Source: Actinomadura physcomitrii
GTDB lineage: Bacteria > Actinomycetota > Actinomycetes > Streptosporangiales > Streptosporangiaceae
Length of the DNA stretch: 64,000 bases
Direction of reading: 5' to 3'
Assembly: GCF_008923205.2 (NCBI RefSeq)
Contig: NZ_WBMS02000034.1
Coordinates: forward strand, 1-64,000
How positions within the stretch are numbered: position 1 is the first letter of the stretch; each line of letters opens with the position of its first letter. Both the position numbers and the translations under genes were made by a program. The notes under the pieces are model-generated. The model was not told where the DNA came from, made no database searches, and saw nothing but the letters and a program-made list of their open reading frames with translations. Below, piece by piece: positions 18,190-26,888 of the stretch.

Positions 18190-18462
18190 AACAAATTTCC
18201 CGAATCCGCGCGCGATACGACTATACGTGTCGCTAGAATCACACAGCGTGACCCAGTCATCACCGGACACGCGCAGCTCCCGGCCTCGGCGGGGATGTTT
18301 GCACGCAACTACCGCCAGGAACTTGCTTGTTGCGCTGAGTGGTGGCAAGGTTACACGTTGTGATGTCATAGTGGCTCTTTCGGGCCATAGGGGACATCAG
18401 TGACCGCGCGAGGATCAATCGCAGGATCGCTGTCATCGGTCCACGGAGGAGAGGCCGCAAAC

Positions 18463-18666
18463 ATGTCAGCACGTACGCCAGAGGCCGAGCCCCTGTTGAC
18501 GCCGGCGGAGGTGGCGACGATGTTCCGCGTCGACCCCAAGACCGTCACGCGGTGGGCGAAGGCGGGAAAGCTCACGTCCATCCGCACGCTCGGGGGGCAT
18601 CGGCGCTACCGCGAGGCGGAGGTGCGCGCGCTGCTGGCGGGCATCCCGCAGCAGCGGTCGGAGTAG
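18463..18666 (+). CDS. bldC: BldC-type MerR-like developmental regulator
   Basis: This 67-residue protein consists of a single MerR-like winged helix: LLTPAEVATMFRVDPKTVTR, then WAKAGKLTSIRTLGGHRRYR. It matches BldC of Streptomyces closely. BldC binds direct repeats as head-to-tail oligomers and restrains the onset of sporulation genes. GGAGGAGAGG precedes the ATG. It has its own long upstream region, and a hairpin follows the stop. In the Streptosporangiales it is also broadly conserved, so the name is used with good confidence. Confidence 0.93.
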   Translation: MSARTPEAEPLLTPAEVATMFRVDPKTVTRWAKAGKLTSIRTLGGHRRYREAEVRALLAGIPQQRSE

Positions 18667-18675
18667 CCGCTCCGG

Positions 18676-18704
18676 CCGGCCGGGCTCGGTCCGAGCCCTG
18701 CCGG
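18676..18704 (+). terminator. Hairpin after bldC
   Basis: CCGGCCGGGCTC pairs with GAGCCCTGCCGG (12 bp, one mismatch) around a GGTCC loop, starting 10 bases after the bldC stop. No T-run follows, which is common for terminators in high-GC actinomycetes. Confidence 0.55.
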
Positions 18705-18903
18705 AAGCACCCGGCCGAACACATGGGGGGGCGGTCAGGAGGCCCCTGGACGACCTCGCACGCCGATTGCGCGCGGGGAAGCCGCAGCGGCCTCCTGGAC
18801 GAACGGGCCGGGACCACGGTCATCCGAGAATCGCGGTCCCGGACCGATCACCGTCCGGTCTGGACGTCCCGCTCGCAACCGGCGAGCGGGACGGTCCTTA
18901 TCG

Positions 18904-18978
18904 GCCTCCGGGCCGAGGACCGGCCTCCGGGCTGAGGGCGCTCGCCTCCGGGCCGAGGATTCACGTCCGGGCCAGGGG
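18904..18978. repeat. Four imperfect ~20-bp tandem repeats
   Basis: Copies of CCTCCGGGCCGAGGA-like sequence begin at about 18904, 18923, 18944 and 18963, with spacings of 19-21 bp. The second copy has GGCTGAGG and the fourth is degenerate (GTCCGGGCCAGGGG). They lie in the 420-bp gap between bldC and a TetR gene, where no gene is seen. They may be a decayed minisatellite or a protein-binding array. Confidence 0.5.
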
Positions 18979-19124
18979 TTCGCCTTCCGTCGTCCCACCG
19001 GCCGGCCGACGCGCCCGCGCGGATGATCGGGCCGGGCGGCGGCTCGCACGGCGGCTCCGGCCGACCGCGCGCGTGACCGGATCAGGTCACCGGGTCTTCC
19101 CGGAGCGGCAGAACGGGCCGGCGG

Positions 19125-19814
19125 TCAGACGCTCAACTCTTCCTGGGCGAGACGGTCGAACAGGGCAGCGGTCGACGGGTCGTGCTTGCCGGCGACGTGC
19201 AGCATCACCACCAGCTGATCCACCACGAGCGCCTCCAGCTCGGGGCGGGTCACGTCGCGGTTGTCCAGCCAGTCCAGGCCCGCGGTCTCCACCGACGCCA
19301 TCCACGAGCGCAGCGTGATGCGCAGGATCGGCGGCGGCGTCCGCACGTCCAGCGAGTGCAGGATCCGGTCCAGCAGCAGCTGCCGGATCCCGTCGACGAT
19401 CTCCCCGACCTCGCCGGACCGGTCCGCGGGCCCGCCGCGCAGCAGCGCGGTGTAACCGGCCGCGTGGCTCTCCACGAAGTCGAAGTAACGCTCCAGCGAC
19501 ACCCGCAGCCGCTCCAGCGGCTTGCCCTCCGCCGGCGGCTCCAGCAGGACCGACAGCTGCTTGGCGGCGCTGCCGAGCGCCGCGAGGTACAGCTCGTACT
19601 TGCCGCCGAAGTAGTGGTACACCAGCGCGCGCGAGGCGCCCGCGGCGGCCGCGACGTCGTCGATCGAGATGTCCTCGGGCGAGCGGGTGCTGAACAGCTG
19701 CAGCGCCGCCTGGATCAGTTCCTCTCGCCGTTCGTCCACGCTGAGCCTGCGGCGTCCTTGCCCGCCGCCCTGCCGGCTCCGCGCCTTACCGCCGGCCACC
19801 GCACGTTCTGCCAC
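19125..19814 (-). CDS. TetR-family regulator
   Basis: The 229-residue protein starts at GTG (VAERAVAGGKARSRQ), giving a basic tail before the TetR HTH. LIQAALQLFSTRSPEDISID and AGASRALVYHYFGGKYELYL mark the DNA-binding domain at about residues 33-80. The C-terminal helical domain (TALLRGGPADRSGEVGEIVD) resembles the ligand domain of TetR proteins such as those linked to lipid metabolism. It is divergent from the LacI gene. The target and ligand are unknown. Confidence 0.88.
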   Translation of the reverse strand: MAERAVAGGKARSRQGGGQGRRRLSVDERREELIQAALQLFSTRSPEDISIDDVAAAAGASRALVYHYFGGKYELYLAALGSAAKQLSVLLEPPAEGKPLERLRVSLERYFDFVESHAAGYTALLRGGPADRSGEVGEIVDGIRQLLLDRILHSLDVRTPPPILRITLRSWMASVETAGLDWLDNRDVTRPELEALVVDQLVVMLHVAGKHDPSTAALFDRLAQEELSV

Positions 19815-20106
19815 GTGGGCAGCGTATCCGAGGGCGGCGCGGGCGGGTCCCGGTCGCGCCGGGCGCAGCGGGCTCTTCACCGGGTCGTGATCGCCCGCCG
19901 ACACCGTTGTGATCCGGAACACCACAGGCCGCAACTGCCATTGTCGTATGCCCGTTACTCACTGTTGCGACGATTCGGGGCGAAGGAGGGGCATCATGGC
20001 ATCTCCTCCGCGGCGCAGGAGGCGTGCCGGCCCCTGCGGCGCGCCGCCGCGGCAGGTGCCGCCAAGACCCTTTGAGGCATGCCTAGGCCCCCCTGGACGG
20101 AGTGCC

Positions 20107-21219
20107 ATGTCAGCTGGTGAAGCAAGCCCCCCGCACGAGACGCCCGTGGTGGGAGGGGGCGCGGTGCCCCCGCCGCGCGAGCCCGCCCCCGCGGCGCGCG
20201 GCGACGAGGGGAGGCCGGTGCCCGCGCCGAAACCGACCATCCGCAACGTCGCCGAGCGGGCCGGCGTCTCCAAGTCGCTCGTCTCGCTGGTGATGCGGGG
20301 GTCACCGCACGTGAGCGAGCGGCGCAGGCAGGCGGTGCTGCAGGCGGCCCGGGAGCTCGGCTACCGGCCGAACGCGGTGGCGCGCAGCCTCGTCGAGGGC
20401 CGCACCCGGCTGATCGGCGCGATCGTCGCCGACCTGCACAACCCGTTCTTCGCCGAGTTCCTGGACGGCCTGCAGGAGAGCCTGCACGGCGCCGGGCTGC
20501 GGATGCTGGTCGGCAGCGGCCGGTGGGACCCGCTGTTCGAGGCGGAGGCCGTGGAGGCGTTTCTGGAGATGCGGGTGGACGGCCTGGTCCTGCTCAGCGT
20601 CGTCCCGGAGTCGCTGAAGGAGGCCGCGGCGAGCGTCCCGGTGGTGGTCGTCGGCGAGCGCGACGTCGTCGGGGTCGACATCGTGGTGGACGACGACGAG
20701 CTGGGCGCGAGCCTGGCCGTCGACCACCTGGTCGGCCTGGGGCACCGGCGGATCGCGCACATCGAGGGGACGCGCTCGACGACCGCGCGGTACCGGCGGG
20801 CCGGGTACGAGAAGGCGATGCACCGGCACGGGCTGAGCGACGAGATCGTCGTCGAGCCCGGCGACTTCACCGAGGACGGCGGCTACCGGGCGGCCCGCGA
20901 GCTGCTGCGCCGCGAGCACCGGCCCACCGCGATCTTCGCGCCGAACGACCTGGTCGCGACCGGCGCGCTGTCGGCGGCGGACGAGCTGGACATGCCGGTG
21001 CCCGAGCAGCTGTCGATCGTCGGCTACGACAACACGCATCTCGCCGCGATCCGGCACATCTCATTGACCAGCGTCGACCAGCCGCGCCGGGACATGGGGA
21101 GGGTGGCCGCGGAGCTGCTGACCGCGCGGATCGGCGACCCGTCCCGGGCCGCGAAGCAGAACCTCGTCGTCCCGCACCTGGTGATCCGGTCGACGACCGG
21201 CCCCGTCCCCGCCGTCTAG
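20107..21219 (+). CDS. LacI-family transcriptional regulator
   Basis: This 370-residue regulator has a 40-residue Pro/Ala-rich N-terminal extension before the LacI HTH (PTIRNVAERAGVSKSLVSLV, then LGYRPNAVARSL). The periplasmic-binding-type sensor follows, with LIGAIVADLHNPFFAEFLDG and LSIVGYDNTHLAAIRHISLT near the end. LacI proteins usually sense sugars. No sugar genes adjoin, so it may act on distant targets such as the sugar importer at 30.8 kb. The ATG at 20107 is chosen, and upstream codons look non-coding. Confidence 0.88.
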   Translation: MSAGEASPPHETPVVGGGAVPPPREPAPAARGDEGRPVPAPKPTIRNVAERAGVSKSLVSLVMRGSPHVSERRRQAVLQAARELGYRPNAVARSLVEGRTRLIGAIVADLHNPFFAEFLDGLQESLHGAGLRMLVGSGRWDPLFEAEAVEAFLEMRVDGLVLLSVVPESLKEAAASVPVVVVGERDVVGVDIVVDDDELGASLAVDHLVGLGHRRIAHIEGTRSTTARYRRAGYEKAMHRHGLSDEIVVEPGDFTEDGGYRAARELLRREHRPTAIFAPNDLVATGALSAADELDMPVPEQLSIVGYDNTHLAAIRHISLTSVDQPRRDMGRVAAELLTARIGDPSRAAKQNLVVPHLVIRSTTGPVPAV

Positions 21220-21575
21220 CCGCGGCCCCCGCCGTCCTGCGCGGCCGCGGCCCGCGGGTGCTCCCCTCGCACTGCCCGCCGGTTCCCTTCGCGCTCGCCC
21301 GGGTCTCCCCACGATGCTCGCGGGCGCTCCCCTCGCACGTGCTTCGGGCGCTCCCGCGCGCCCGGCCCGCGGCTCTGGACGGCCCGGCGAGTCTCGAAGT
21401 GGTGTGGCGCGGGTAAGGGGCTGGCCAAGCCTGCCGCATTCACCGGTCCGCGTGCGCTTTCCGGCGCCTTAATGGACTCACCGCTCGGCGTGGCGTGCGG
21501 GCGGCTCCGGTATGGAGCCGTCCGCACGGCCGGGCGGACGGGCAAGGGTCGTGTTCACCCAAGGGGGTTCAGCTC
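21220..21575. other. Intergenic region with short GC-rich repeats
   Basis: No gene is seen. The left half carries loosely repeated GGG(T/C)GCTCCCCTCGCAC units near 21256, 21323 and 21351 that could form stems with neighbouring GC-rich sequence. These may contribute to termination after the LacI gene. Confidence 0.35.
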
Positions 21576-21812
21576 GTGCGTGATCCGGAACTGGTGTCGT
21601 GCGCGCAGCGTGCGGCGAGCGAACTGGAGCAGGCGTGGTCGCAGTGGCGGCACGCGCGCGGCCTGGCCGAGCAGGTCTCGGAGTCGGTCGCCAGCTACGT
21701 CGCTCATTCGATCGACCACCCCTGGGGGCGCCCCCGCGTGGTCCTCGGCCTGGACGCGGACGAGGCGCGCGCGCTGGCGGCGCTGCTGGGCAAGGAAGAC
21801 CCGCTCCTCTGA
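21576..21812 (+). CDS. Small hypothetical protein
   Basis: The 78-residue protein starts at GTG (VRDPELVSCAQRAASELEQA) about seven bases behind AAGGGGG. Its first half is a predicted amphipathic helix with a Trp pair (AWSQWRHARG). It ends LGLDADEARALAALLGKEDP. There is no membrane span or known domain. Conserved hypotheticals of this size are common in the group. The coding potential looks good. Confidence 0.6.
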   Translation: MRDPELVSCAQRAASELEQAWSQWRHARGLAEQVSESVASYVAHSIDHPWGRPRVVLGLDADEARALAALLGKEDPLL

Positions 21813-21984
21813 CAGGGCCTGCCACTCCGGGCCGGTCGCGTCGCATACCGGCCCTGTACGGCCGTCCCCGTTGACCGGGTACGGCCGGGACTCGCCGTAC
21901 CCGTTTCACCGACTTCGTTTGACGAACTCCCGCGCGTGTGCAGACTGTCAGGGTCGGTAACGGAGTCATCACGGAGGACGGCCT

Positions 21985-22827
21985 GTGCGCATCCAACGAG
22001 GCGGCCCAGCGGTCGCCGGTCTCGCGCTGTGCCTCGGCGCGCTCGCCGCGTGCGGCGGGTCGTCCGGAGGGAAGGCGTCGCCGGCCGGTGACACCGCCGA
22101 GCCGCCGACGGCGGGAGCGACGAAGGGCACCTCGGCGGGCGGCCCCGCCTCGCCCAAGGGGTCCGGCGGGCGCCCGCTGGCGGGCAAGGTCGTCGTCATC
22201 GACCCCGGCCACAACGGCGGCAACGCCTCCCATCCGCGCGAGATCGCCAAGCAGGTGTACGTCGGCAACGGCACCAAGGAGTGCGACACCACCGGCACCG
22301 ACACCGTCTCCGGCTACTCCGAGCACGCCTTCACCTGGGACGTGTCGAACCGGCTGGCGAAGATCCTGCGGGCCGAGGGCGCGAAGGTGACGCTGACCCG
22401 CAAGAACGACACGAGCGTCGGGCCGTGCGTGAACCAGCGGGCGGCGATCGGCAACGAGGCGCACGCGGACGCCGCGATCTCCATCCACGGCGACGGCGCC
22501 GCCGCGTCCGGGCACGGGTTCCACATCATCGAGCCCCTCGCCGTCGGGAAGAACGCGAAGATCGTCGCGCCGTCCGCCGAGCTGGGCACGGCGCTGCGCG
22601 ACGCCTACCACTCCGGCACCGGCATCGCCTACTCCACCTACCTGGGCAAGAAGGCCATCGACAAGCGCAGCGACCTCGGCGGGCTGAACATGTCGACGGT
22701 CCCGAAGGTCTTCATCGAGTGCGGCAACATGCGCAACAAGGGCGACGCGGCCAAGATGACCAGCGCCTCGTTCCGGCAGCGCATGGCGGAGTCCCTCGCG
22801 AAGGGCTTCGAGAACTACCTGTCCTGA
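21985..22827 (+). CDS. N-acetylmuramoyl-L-alanine amidase lipoprotein
   Basis: This 280-residue exported amidase cleaves the amide between muramic acid and the stem peptide. It begins at GTG after ACGGAGG. The signal peptide ends in a lipobox (LGALAACGG), so the protein should be lipid-anchored. The Amidase_3 fold shows VVVIDPGHNGGN (zinc His), SEHAFTWDVS (Glu), DAAISIHGDG (second His) and a final VFIECGNMRN with the catalytic Glu. This matches mycobacterial Rv3717/CwlM-like enzymes in layout. Confidence 0.9.
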   Translation: MRIQRGGPAVAGLALCLGALAACGGSSGGKASPAGDTAEPPTAGATKGTSAGGPASPKGSGGRPLAGKVVVIDPGHNGGNASHPREIAKQVYVGNGTKECDTTGTDTVSGYSEHAFTWDVSNRLAKILRAEGAKVTLTRKNDTSVGPCVNQRAAIGNEAHADAAISIHGDGAAASGHGFHIIEPLAVGKNAKIVAPSAELGTALRDAYHSGTGIAYSTYLGKKAIDKRSDLGGLNMSTVPKVFIECGNMRNKGDAAKMTSASFRQRMAESLAKGFENYLS

Positions 22828-22896
22828 CCGGCGGCCGAACCGGTCGGCGGGCGCGCACCGGCGTGCCGGAGGGCGGCGGTCGGGCAGGATGGGCGG

Positions 22897-24369
22897 ATGC
22901 GTGATCTTCGGGAGCCGCTGCGCCGCGTCCGTGCCGCGTTCGAGGACGCCGGCTACACCGTCGGCGCGGTGCGCGAGCTGCTCGGGCCGGTCGCGGGCGG
23001 TGCGCTGGCGCGCGACGAGATCGTCCCGGCGCTGCGGGCCACGGGCGGCGGGTCGCCGCTGGAGCTGCTGACCCGGCTGTTCTGGCTGCAGGTTCCGGTG
23101 GACGCGGCCGCCCTCGACGCCGCGGGCCTGGACGGCCGCGACCTGGTCGCGGCGGGGCTGGCCGAGCCGTCCGGTGCGCAGGTACGGCCGCTGCTGCACG
23201 TCGAGCCGCTGGAGTCGGTGAGCGGCGAGGGGCACGCGGGATACGCCGTCTCCGACCTGAAGGTGCGGCCCGGCTCCGGGACGGTCCCGGCGCCCGGACA
23301 CGTCGTGGGGACGGGCGGCGCGTCGGGGAATCTGGCCCGCCTCGTCGTCCACAGGCCTGTGGATAACGTGCTCGACCTCGGCACCGGATGCGGGGTCCAG
23401 GCGGTGCATCTGCACGACCGGCTGCGCCCCGGCCGGATCACCGCGACGGACGTGAACCCGCGCGCGCTGGAGCTCGCCGCGATGAGTTTCGAGCTGTCCG
23501 GAATGGACGGCGTCGAGCTGCTGGAGGGCTCGCTCCTGGAGCCCGTGCGGGGCCGCCGCTTCGACCTGATCGTGTCGAACCCGCCGTTCGTGGTCGCGCC
23601 GCCCGGCGACCGGCGGTTCACCTACCGGGAGTCCGGGTTGCCGGGCGACGACTTCTGCCGGCGGCTCGTCGGAGCGGCGCCGGAGATGCTGGAGGACGGC
23701 GGATACTGCCAGCTCCTGGCCAACTGGCTGCACGTCGAGGGCGTCCCGTGGGAGGAGCGCGTCGGCGCGTGGACGGCCGGGTGCGACGCGTGGATCGTCC
23801 AGCGGGACGTCCAGGACCCCGCCGAGTACGCCGAGTTGTGGCTGCGCGACTCGTGCGAGGCGGGGACGCCCGAATACCGGGCGCGCTACGACGCGTGGCT
23901 CGGCCACTTCGAGCGGCAGGGCGTCACGGGCATCGGCTTCGGGTGGATCACGTTGCGCCGCAGCGAGCGCCCGGCCGTCCGGATCGAGGAGCTGCGGCAG
24001 GCCGTCGACCAGCCGGTCGGCGCCTATGTGGAAAGCATCCTGGACGGGTTCGGGAACGCCGAAAAGTTTTCCACAGGCTGTGGATCGCGCTTGCGGGCGG
24101 CGGCCGGGCTCGTCCAGGAACAGCACGGCGCGCCGGGCGCCGAGGACCCGGAGCGGATCGTGCTGCGGCAGACGGCGCGGCTGCGCCGGGCCGCCGGCGT
24201 CGGCACGGTCGAGGCGGCGCTCGCCGGGGTCTGCGACGGCACCGTCCCGCTCGACCGGCTGCTCGCCGCGATCGCCCAGCTCACCGGCATGGACGCGGAC
24301 CAGGTCCGGGCGCACGCCGAGGCCGTCCTGCCCGAACTGATCGCCGACGGCTTCTTCGAACCGGCCTGA
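22897..24369 (+). CDS. Class I SAM-dependent methyltransferase (DUF7059-type)
   Basis: The predicted 490-residue protein has a helical N-terminal domain, a methyltransferase core and a C-terminal helical extension. Motif I is LDLGTGCGVQAVHLHDR (about residues 158-174). The NPPF motif (IVSNPPFVV) places it among enzymes that methylate an amino group of a base or of Gln, as in RlmG, RsmC and PrmC. Actinobacterial relatives are annotated as DUF7059 methyltransferases. The substrate is not known. The gene ends 8 bp from a convergent exchanger gene. Confidence 0.85.
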   Translation: MRDLREPLRRVRAAFEDAGYTVGAVRELLGPVAGGALARDEIVPALRATGGGSPLELLTRLFWLQVPVDAAALDAAGLDGRDLVAAGLAEPSGAQVRPLLHVEPLESVSGEGHAGYAVSDLKVRPGSGTVPAPGHVVGTGGASGNLARLVVHRPVDNVLDLGTGCGVQAVHLHDRLRPGRITATDVNPRALELAAMSFELSGMDGVELLEGSLLEPVRGRRFDLIVSNPPFVVAPPGDRRFTYRESGLPGDDFCRRLVGAAPEMLEDGGYCQLLANWLHVEGVPWEERVGAWTAGCDAWIVQRDVQDPAEYAELWLRDSCEAGTPEYRARYDAWLGHFERQGVTGIGFGWITLRRSERPAVRIEELRQAVDQPVGAYVESILDGFGNAEKFSTGCGSRLRAAAGLVQEQHGAPGAEDPERIVLRQTARLRRAAGVGTVEAALAGVCDGTVPLDRLLAAIAQLTGMDADQVRAHAEAVLPELIADGFFEPA

Positions 24370-24377
24370 CCGGCGGG

Positions 24378-25634
24378 CTAGCGGCGGAAGACGGCCTCCA
24401 TCGCGCGGCCGAGATCGCGGTACCGGTTGATCAGGACGGTGAAGCCGACCGCGAGGTAGATCCCGGAGAGCACCAGCCGGGCCTGCTCGCCCGGCAGCGC
24501 GAACTGGATCACGAACAGCACGAACAGCAGCGCGGCCTCCCATCGCCGCAGCACCAGGTCGATGAGCAGGCCGAGGCCGAGGACGGTCTGCGACGCGGTC
24601 AGCAGCACCTCCTCCACCTGCCGCGAGTCCAGCGGCAGCGACCAGGCGCCGCCGCCCGCCTTGTAGGCCAGGGGCAGGCTGCCGATCAGCAGCGTCCACT
24701 GGTTGACCTTGCTGGACAGCAGCGCGCCCATCGCGTCGGCGTCCCGCAGCCGCCACGCGAACACCACCGCGACGATCAGCTCCGGGGCCTCGGACGCGAG
24801 CGGCGCGAGCCACTGCACCAGCAGGAACTCGTCGATGCCGAGCGCGGACCCGGCGTCCACCAGCGCGTTCGCGAACGGTTCGGCGGAGATGAACACCAGC
24901 ACCGCGCCGATCGCGAACCCGGCGGCGGTGGCGGTGCGGCGCATCCGGCGCGGCAGCGTGACGAGCCGCGCGGGCACCCCGGCGAGGTCCTCCACGTCCT
25001 CGCCGCCGCCCCGGGCGATCCGCCCGAGGTAGACGATGTACACGCCGATGAGGACGATCGCGATGTACCACCCGATCTCGGCGGTGAGCGCAGGGACGAA
25101 GCCGAGCACGGTCGCGAGCGCGAGGAAGCCCAGCTCGGTGCGGTGGTGCGGGGTGAGCCGCACGTCGCGCTTCTCGCCGCGCGGCAGTGCCCGCCGCCTG
25201 CCGTGCCGCCCGCCCCGTCTGCCGCTCCGGGCCGTCCGGCGGACGCCGAGTGTGAACGCCAGCACGACCAGCGCCCATCCGACGCCGACGAGGAGCCGGT
25301 TCGCGCCCGTCATGTTCGCCGCCGCATAGCCCGCGTACTGCGGTTTCGTGCCGGCCGCGTACGCGTAGTACACGTCGACCGCGTACTCGGGGAGTACCGC
25401 GATGAGGGCGAGCAGCGCCAGCGCGAGCGCGCCGGACATGTCGGCGCGGGCCGTCTCGGCCGCCCACATCAGCAGGACGGCGGCGGCCAGCACCCCGGCG
25501 CCGTAGATCACCGCGGCGGCGACGGCGGACGGGTGCAAACCGGCGACCCGTGTCACGACCGCGGGGAGCGCAATGGCGAGCGCGGCGCCGATGCGGACGA
25601 GCAGGGTCGTGCGGGGCACCAGGTCGCCGGGCAT
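24378..25634 (-). CDS. Sodium/calcium exchanger-family membrane protein
   Basis: The 418-residue integral membrane protein has about ten hydrophobic helices in two halves, as in the CaCA superfamily. The conserved alpha repeats are visible as LIAVLPEYAVDVYYAY..., then AANMTGANRLLVGVGWALVV, and in the second half WLAPLASEAPELIVAVVFAW with its acidic residue. A basic cytosolic loop (RTARSGRRGGRHGRRR) separates early helices. It likely exchanges Na or H for Ca or another cation. Transcription is separate from the convergent methyltransferase gene. Confidence 0.85.
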   Translation of the reverse strand: MPGDLVPRTTLLVRIGAALAIALPAVVTRVAGLHPSAVAAAVIYGAGVLAAAVLLMWAAETARADMSGALALALLALIAVLPEYAVDVYYAYAAGTKPQYAGYAAANMTGANRLLVGVGWALVVLAFTLGVRRTARSGRRGGRHGRRRALPRGEKRDVRLTPHHRTELGFLALATVLGFVPALTAEIGWYIAIVLIGVYIVYLGRIARGGGEDVEDLAGVPARLVTLPRRMRRTATAAGFAIGAVLVFISAEPFANALVDAGSALGIDEFLLVQWLAPLASEAPELIVAVVFAWRLRDADAMGALLSSKVNQWTLLIGSLPLAYKAGGGAWSLPLDSRQVEEVLLTASQTVLGLGLLIDLVLRRWEAALLFVLFVIQFALPGEQARLVLSGIYLAVGFTVLINRYRDLGRAMEAVFRR

Positions 25635-25743
25635 ACCTGCACTCGTGCCCGCGCGATGCCCAGCTCACGGCAAAGCGCCGATCTCCGTTGCGTCGCGGCG
25701 TGCCGCGCTCACCCGCCGCCGCGAAACGGCGGCGTGCCGCGGC

Positions 25744-26820
25744 TCAGGAGTGGTGGCGTGCGGCGGCGAGGGTGGGGAACGCGCTGCCCTTCAGGCGGGC
25801 CGCCAGGTCGCGGTGGACGCGGCGGGCCCAGAGCGGGCCGCCGTAGATCATCCCGGTGTAGCCCTGGACGAGGGTCGCGCCGGCGCGGATCCGCTCCCAC
25901 ACGTCGCCGGCGTCCTCGACACCGCCGACCGAGACCAGGACGAGCCGGTCGCCGGCCCGGGCGCGCAGCCGGCGCAGGACGTCCAGGGAGCGGTCCTTCA
26001 GCGGCGCGCCGGACAGCCCGCCGGTCTCCTTCGCGAGCGCGGCGTCGCCGCGCAGGCCGGCCCGCTCGATCGTGGTGTTGGTGGCGATGATCCCGTCCAG
26101 GCCGAGGTCGAGGGCGAGGTCGGCGACCGCGTCGACGTCGTCGTCGGCGAGGTCCGGCGCGATCTTGACCAGCAGCGGGACGCGGCGCGGCGCGGACCGG
26201 TCGGCGGCCTCGCGGACGGCGCTGAGCAGCGGCCGCAGGTGCTCGACGGCCTGCAGGTTCCGCAGCCCCGGCGTGTTCGGGGAGCTGACGTTGACCACGA
26301 GGTAGTCGGCGTAGGGGGCGAGCCGTTCGGTGCTCGCGACGTAGTCGGCGGCGGCCTCGGCCTCCGGGACGACCTTGGTCTTGCCGATGTTGACCCCGAC
26401 GATCGTCCCGGGACGGCGGTTCCGCAGCCGATCGGCGGCGGCCTCTGAGCCGGCGTTGTTGAACCCCATCCGGTTGATGACCGCCCGGTCGCGGACGAGG
26501 CGGAACAGCCGGGGCCGCGGGTTGCCGGGCTGGGGCCGCCCGGTCACGGTGCCGATCTCGACGTGGCCGAACCCGAACGCGCCGAGCGCCTTGTAGGCGA
26601 CGGCGTCCTTGTCGAACCCGGCGGCGAGGCCGAGCGGGCTCGGGAAGTCCAGGCCGAGCGCGTGCACGGCGAGCGCCGGGTCACGCGGTGCGAGGACCCG
26701 CCGCAGGAGCGGCGCCGCCCCCGGGACGGCCTGGATCGCGCGCAGCGCCCGCAGTGTCAGGTGGTGCGCGGCCTCAGCGTCGATCCGGGCGATGACCAGT
26801 GAGAACAGGAGTCGATACAT
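25744..26820 (-). CDS. pyrD: Dihydroorotate dehydrogenase (quinone), class 2
   Basis: PyrD oxidises dihydroorotate to orotate in pyrimidine synthesis, using FMN and membrane quinone. The 358-residue protein shows GLAAGFDKDAVAYKALGAFG, HVEIGTVTGRPQPGNPRPRL, NRMGFNNAGS and NVSSPNTPGLRNLQ with the catalytic Ser region. LVSVGGVEDAGD marks the FMN phosphate site. The N-terminal helical extension (MYRLLFSLVIARIDAEAAHH) is the membrane-associating segment of class 2 enzymes. It stands alone, upstream neighbours being unrelated. Confidence 0.95.
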   Translation of the reverse strand: MYRLLFSLVIARIDAEAAHHLTLRALRAIQAVPGAAPLLRRVLAPRDPALAVHALGLDFPSPLGLAAGFDKDAVAYKALGAFGFGHVEIGTVTGRPQPGNPRPRLFRLVRDRAVINRMGFNNAGSEAAADRLRNRRPGTIVGVNIGKTKVVPEAEAAADYVASTERLAPYADYLVVNVSSPNTPGLRNLQAVEHLRPLLSAVREAADRSAPRRVPLLVKIAPDLADDDVDAVADLALDLGLDGIIATNTTIERAGLRGDAALAKETGGLSGAPLKDRSLDVLRRLRARAGDRLVLVSVGGVEDAGDVWERIRAGATLVQGYTGMIYGGPLWARRVHRDLAARLKGSAFPTLAAARHHS

Positions 26821-26888
26821 CGCCGCCAGTATCGCAGCCCCGGCCCGCCGGAGAACACGTCGCCCGCCGCGCGGGGCCGGGCCGCGGG

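Noticed and set aside
21478..25668. Very long minus-strand open frame opposite the amidase and methyltransferase genes
   Set aside because: It is Arg/Pro/Ala-rich shadow sequence typical of high-GC DNA, opposite clearly recognised genes, with no family motif.
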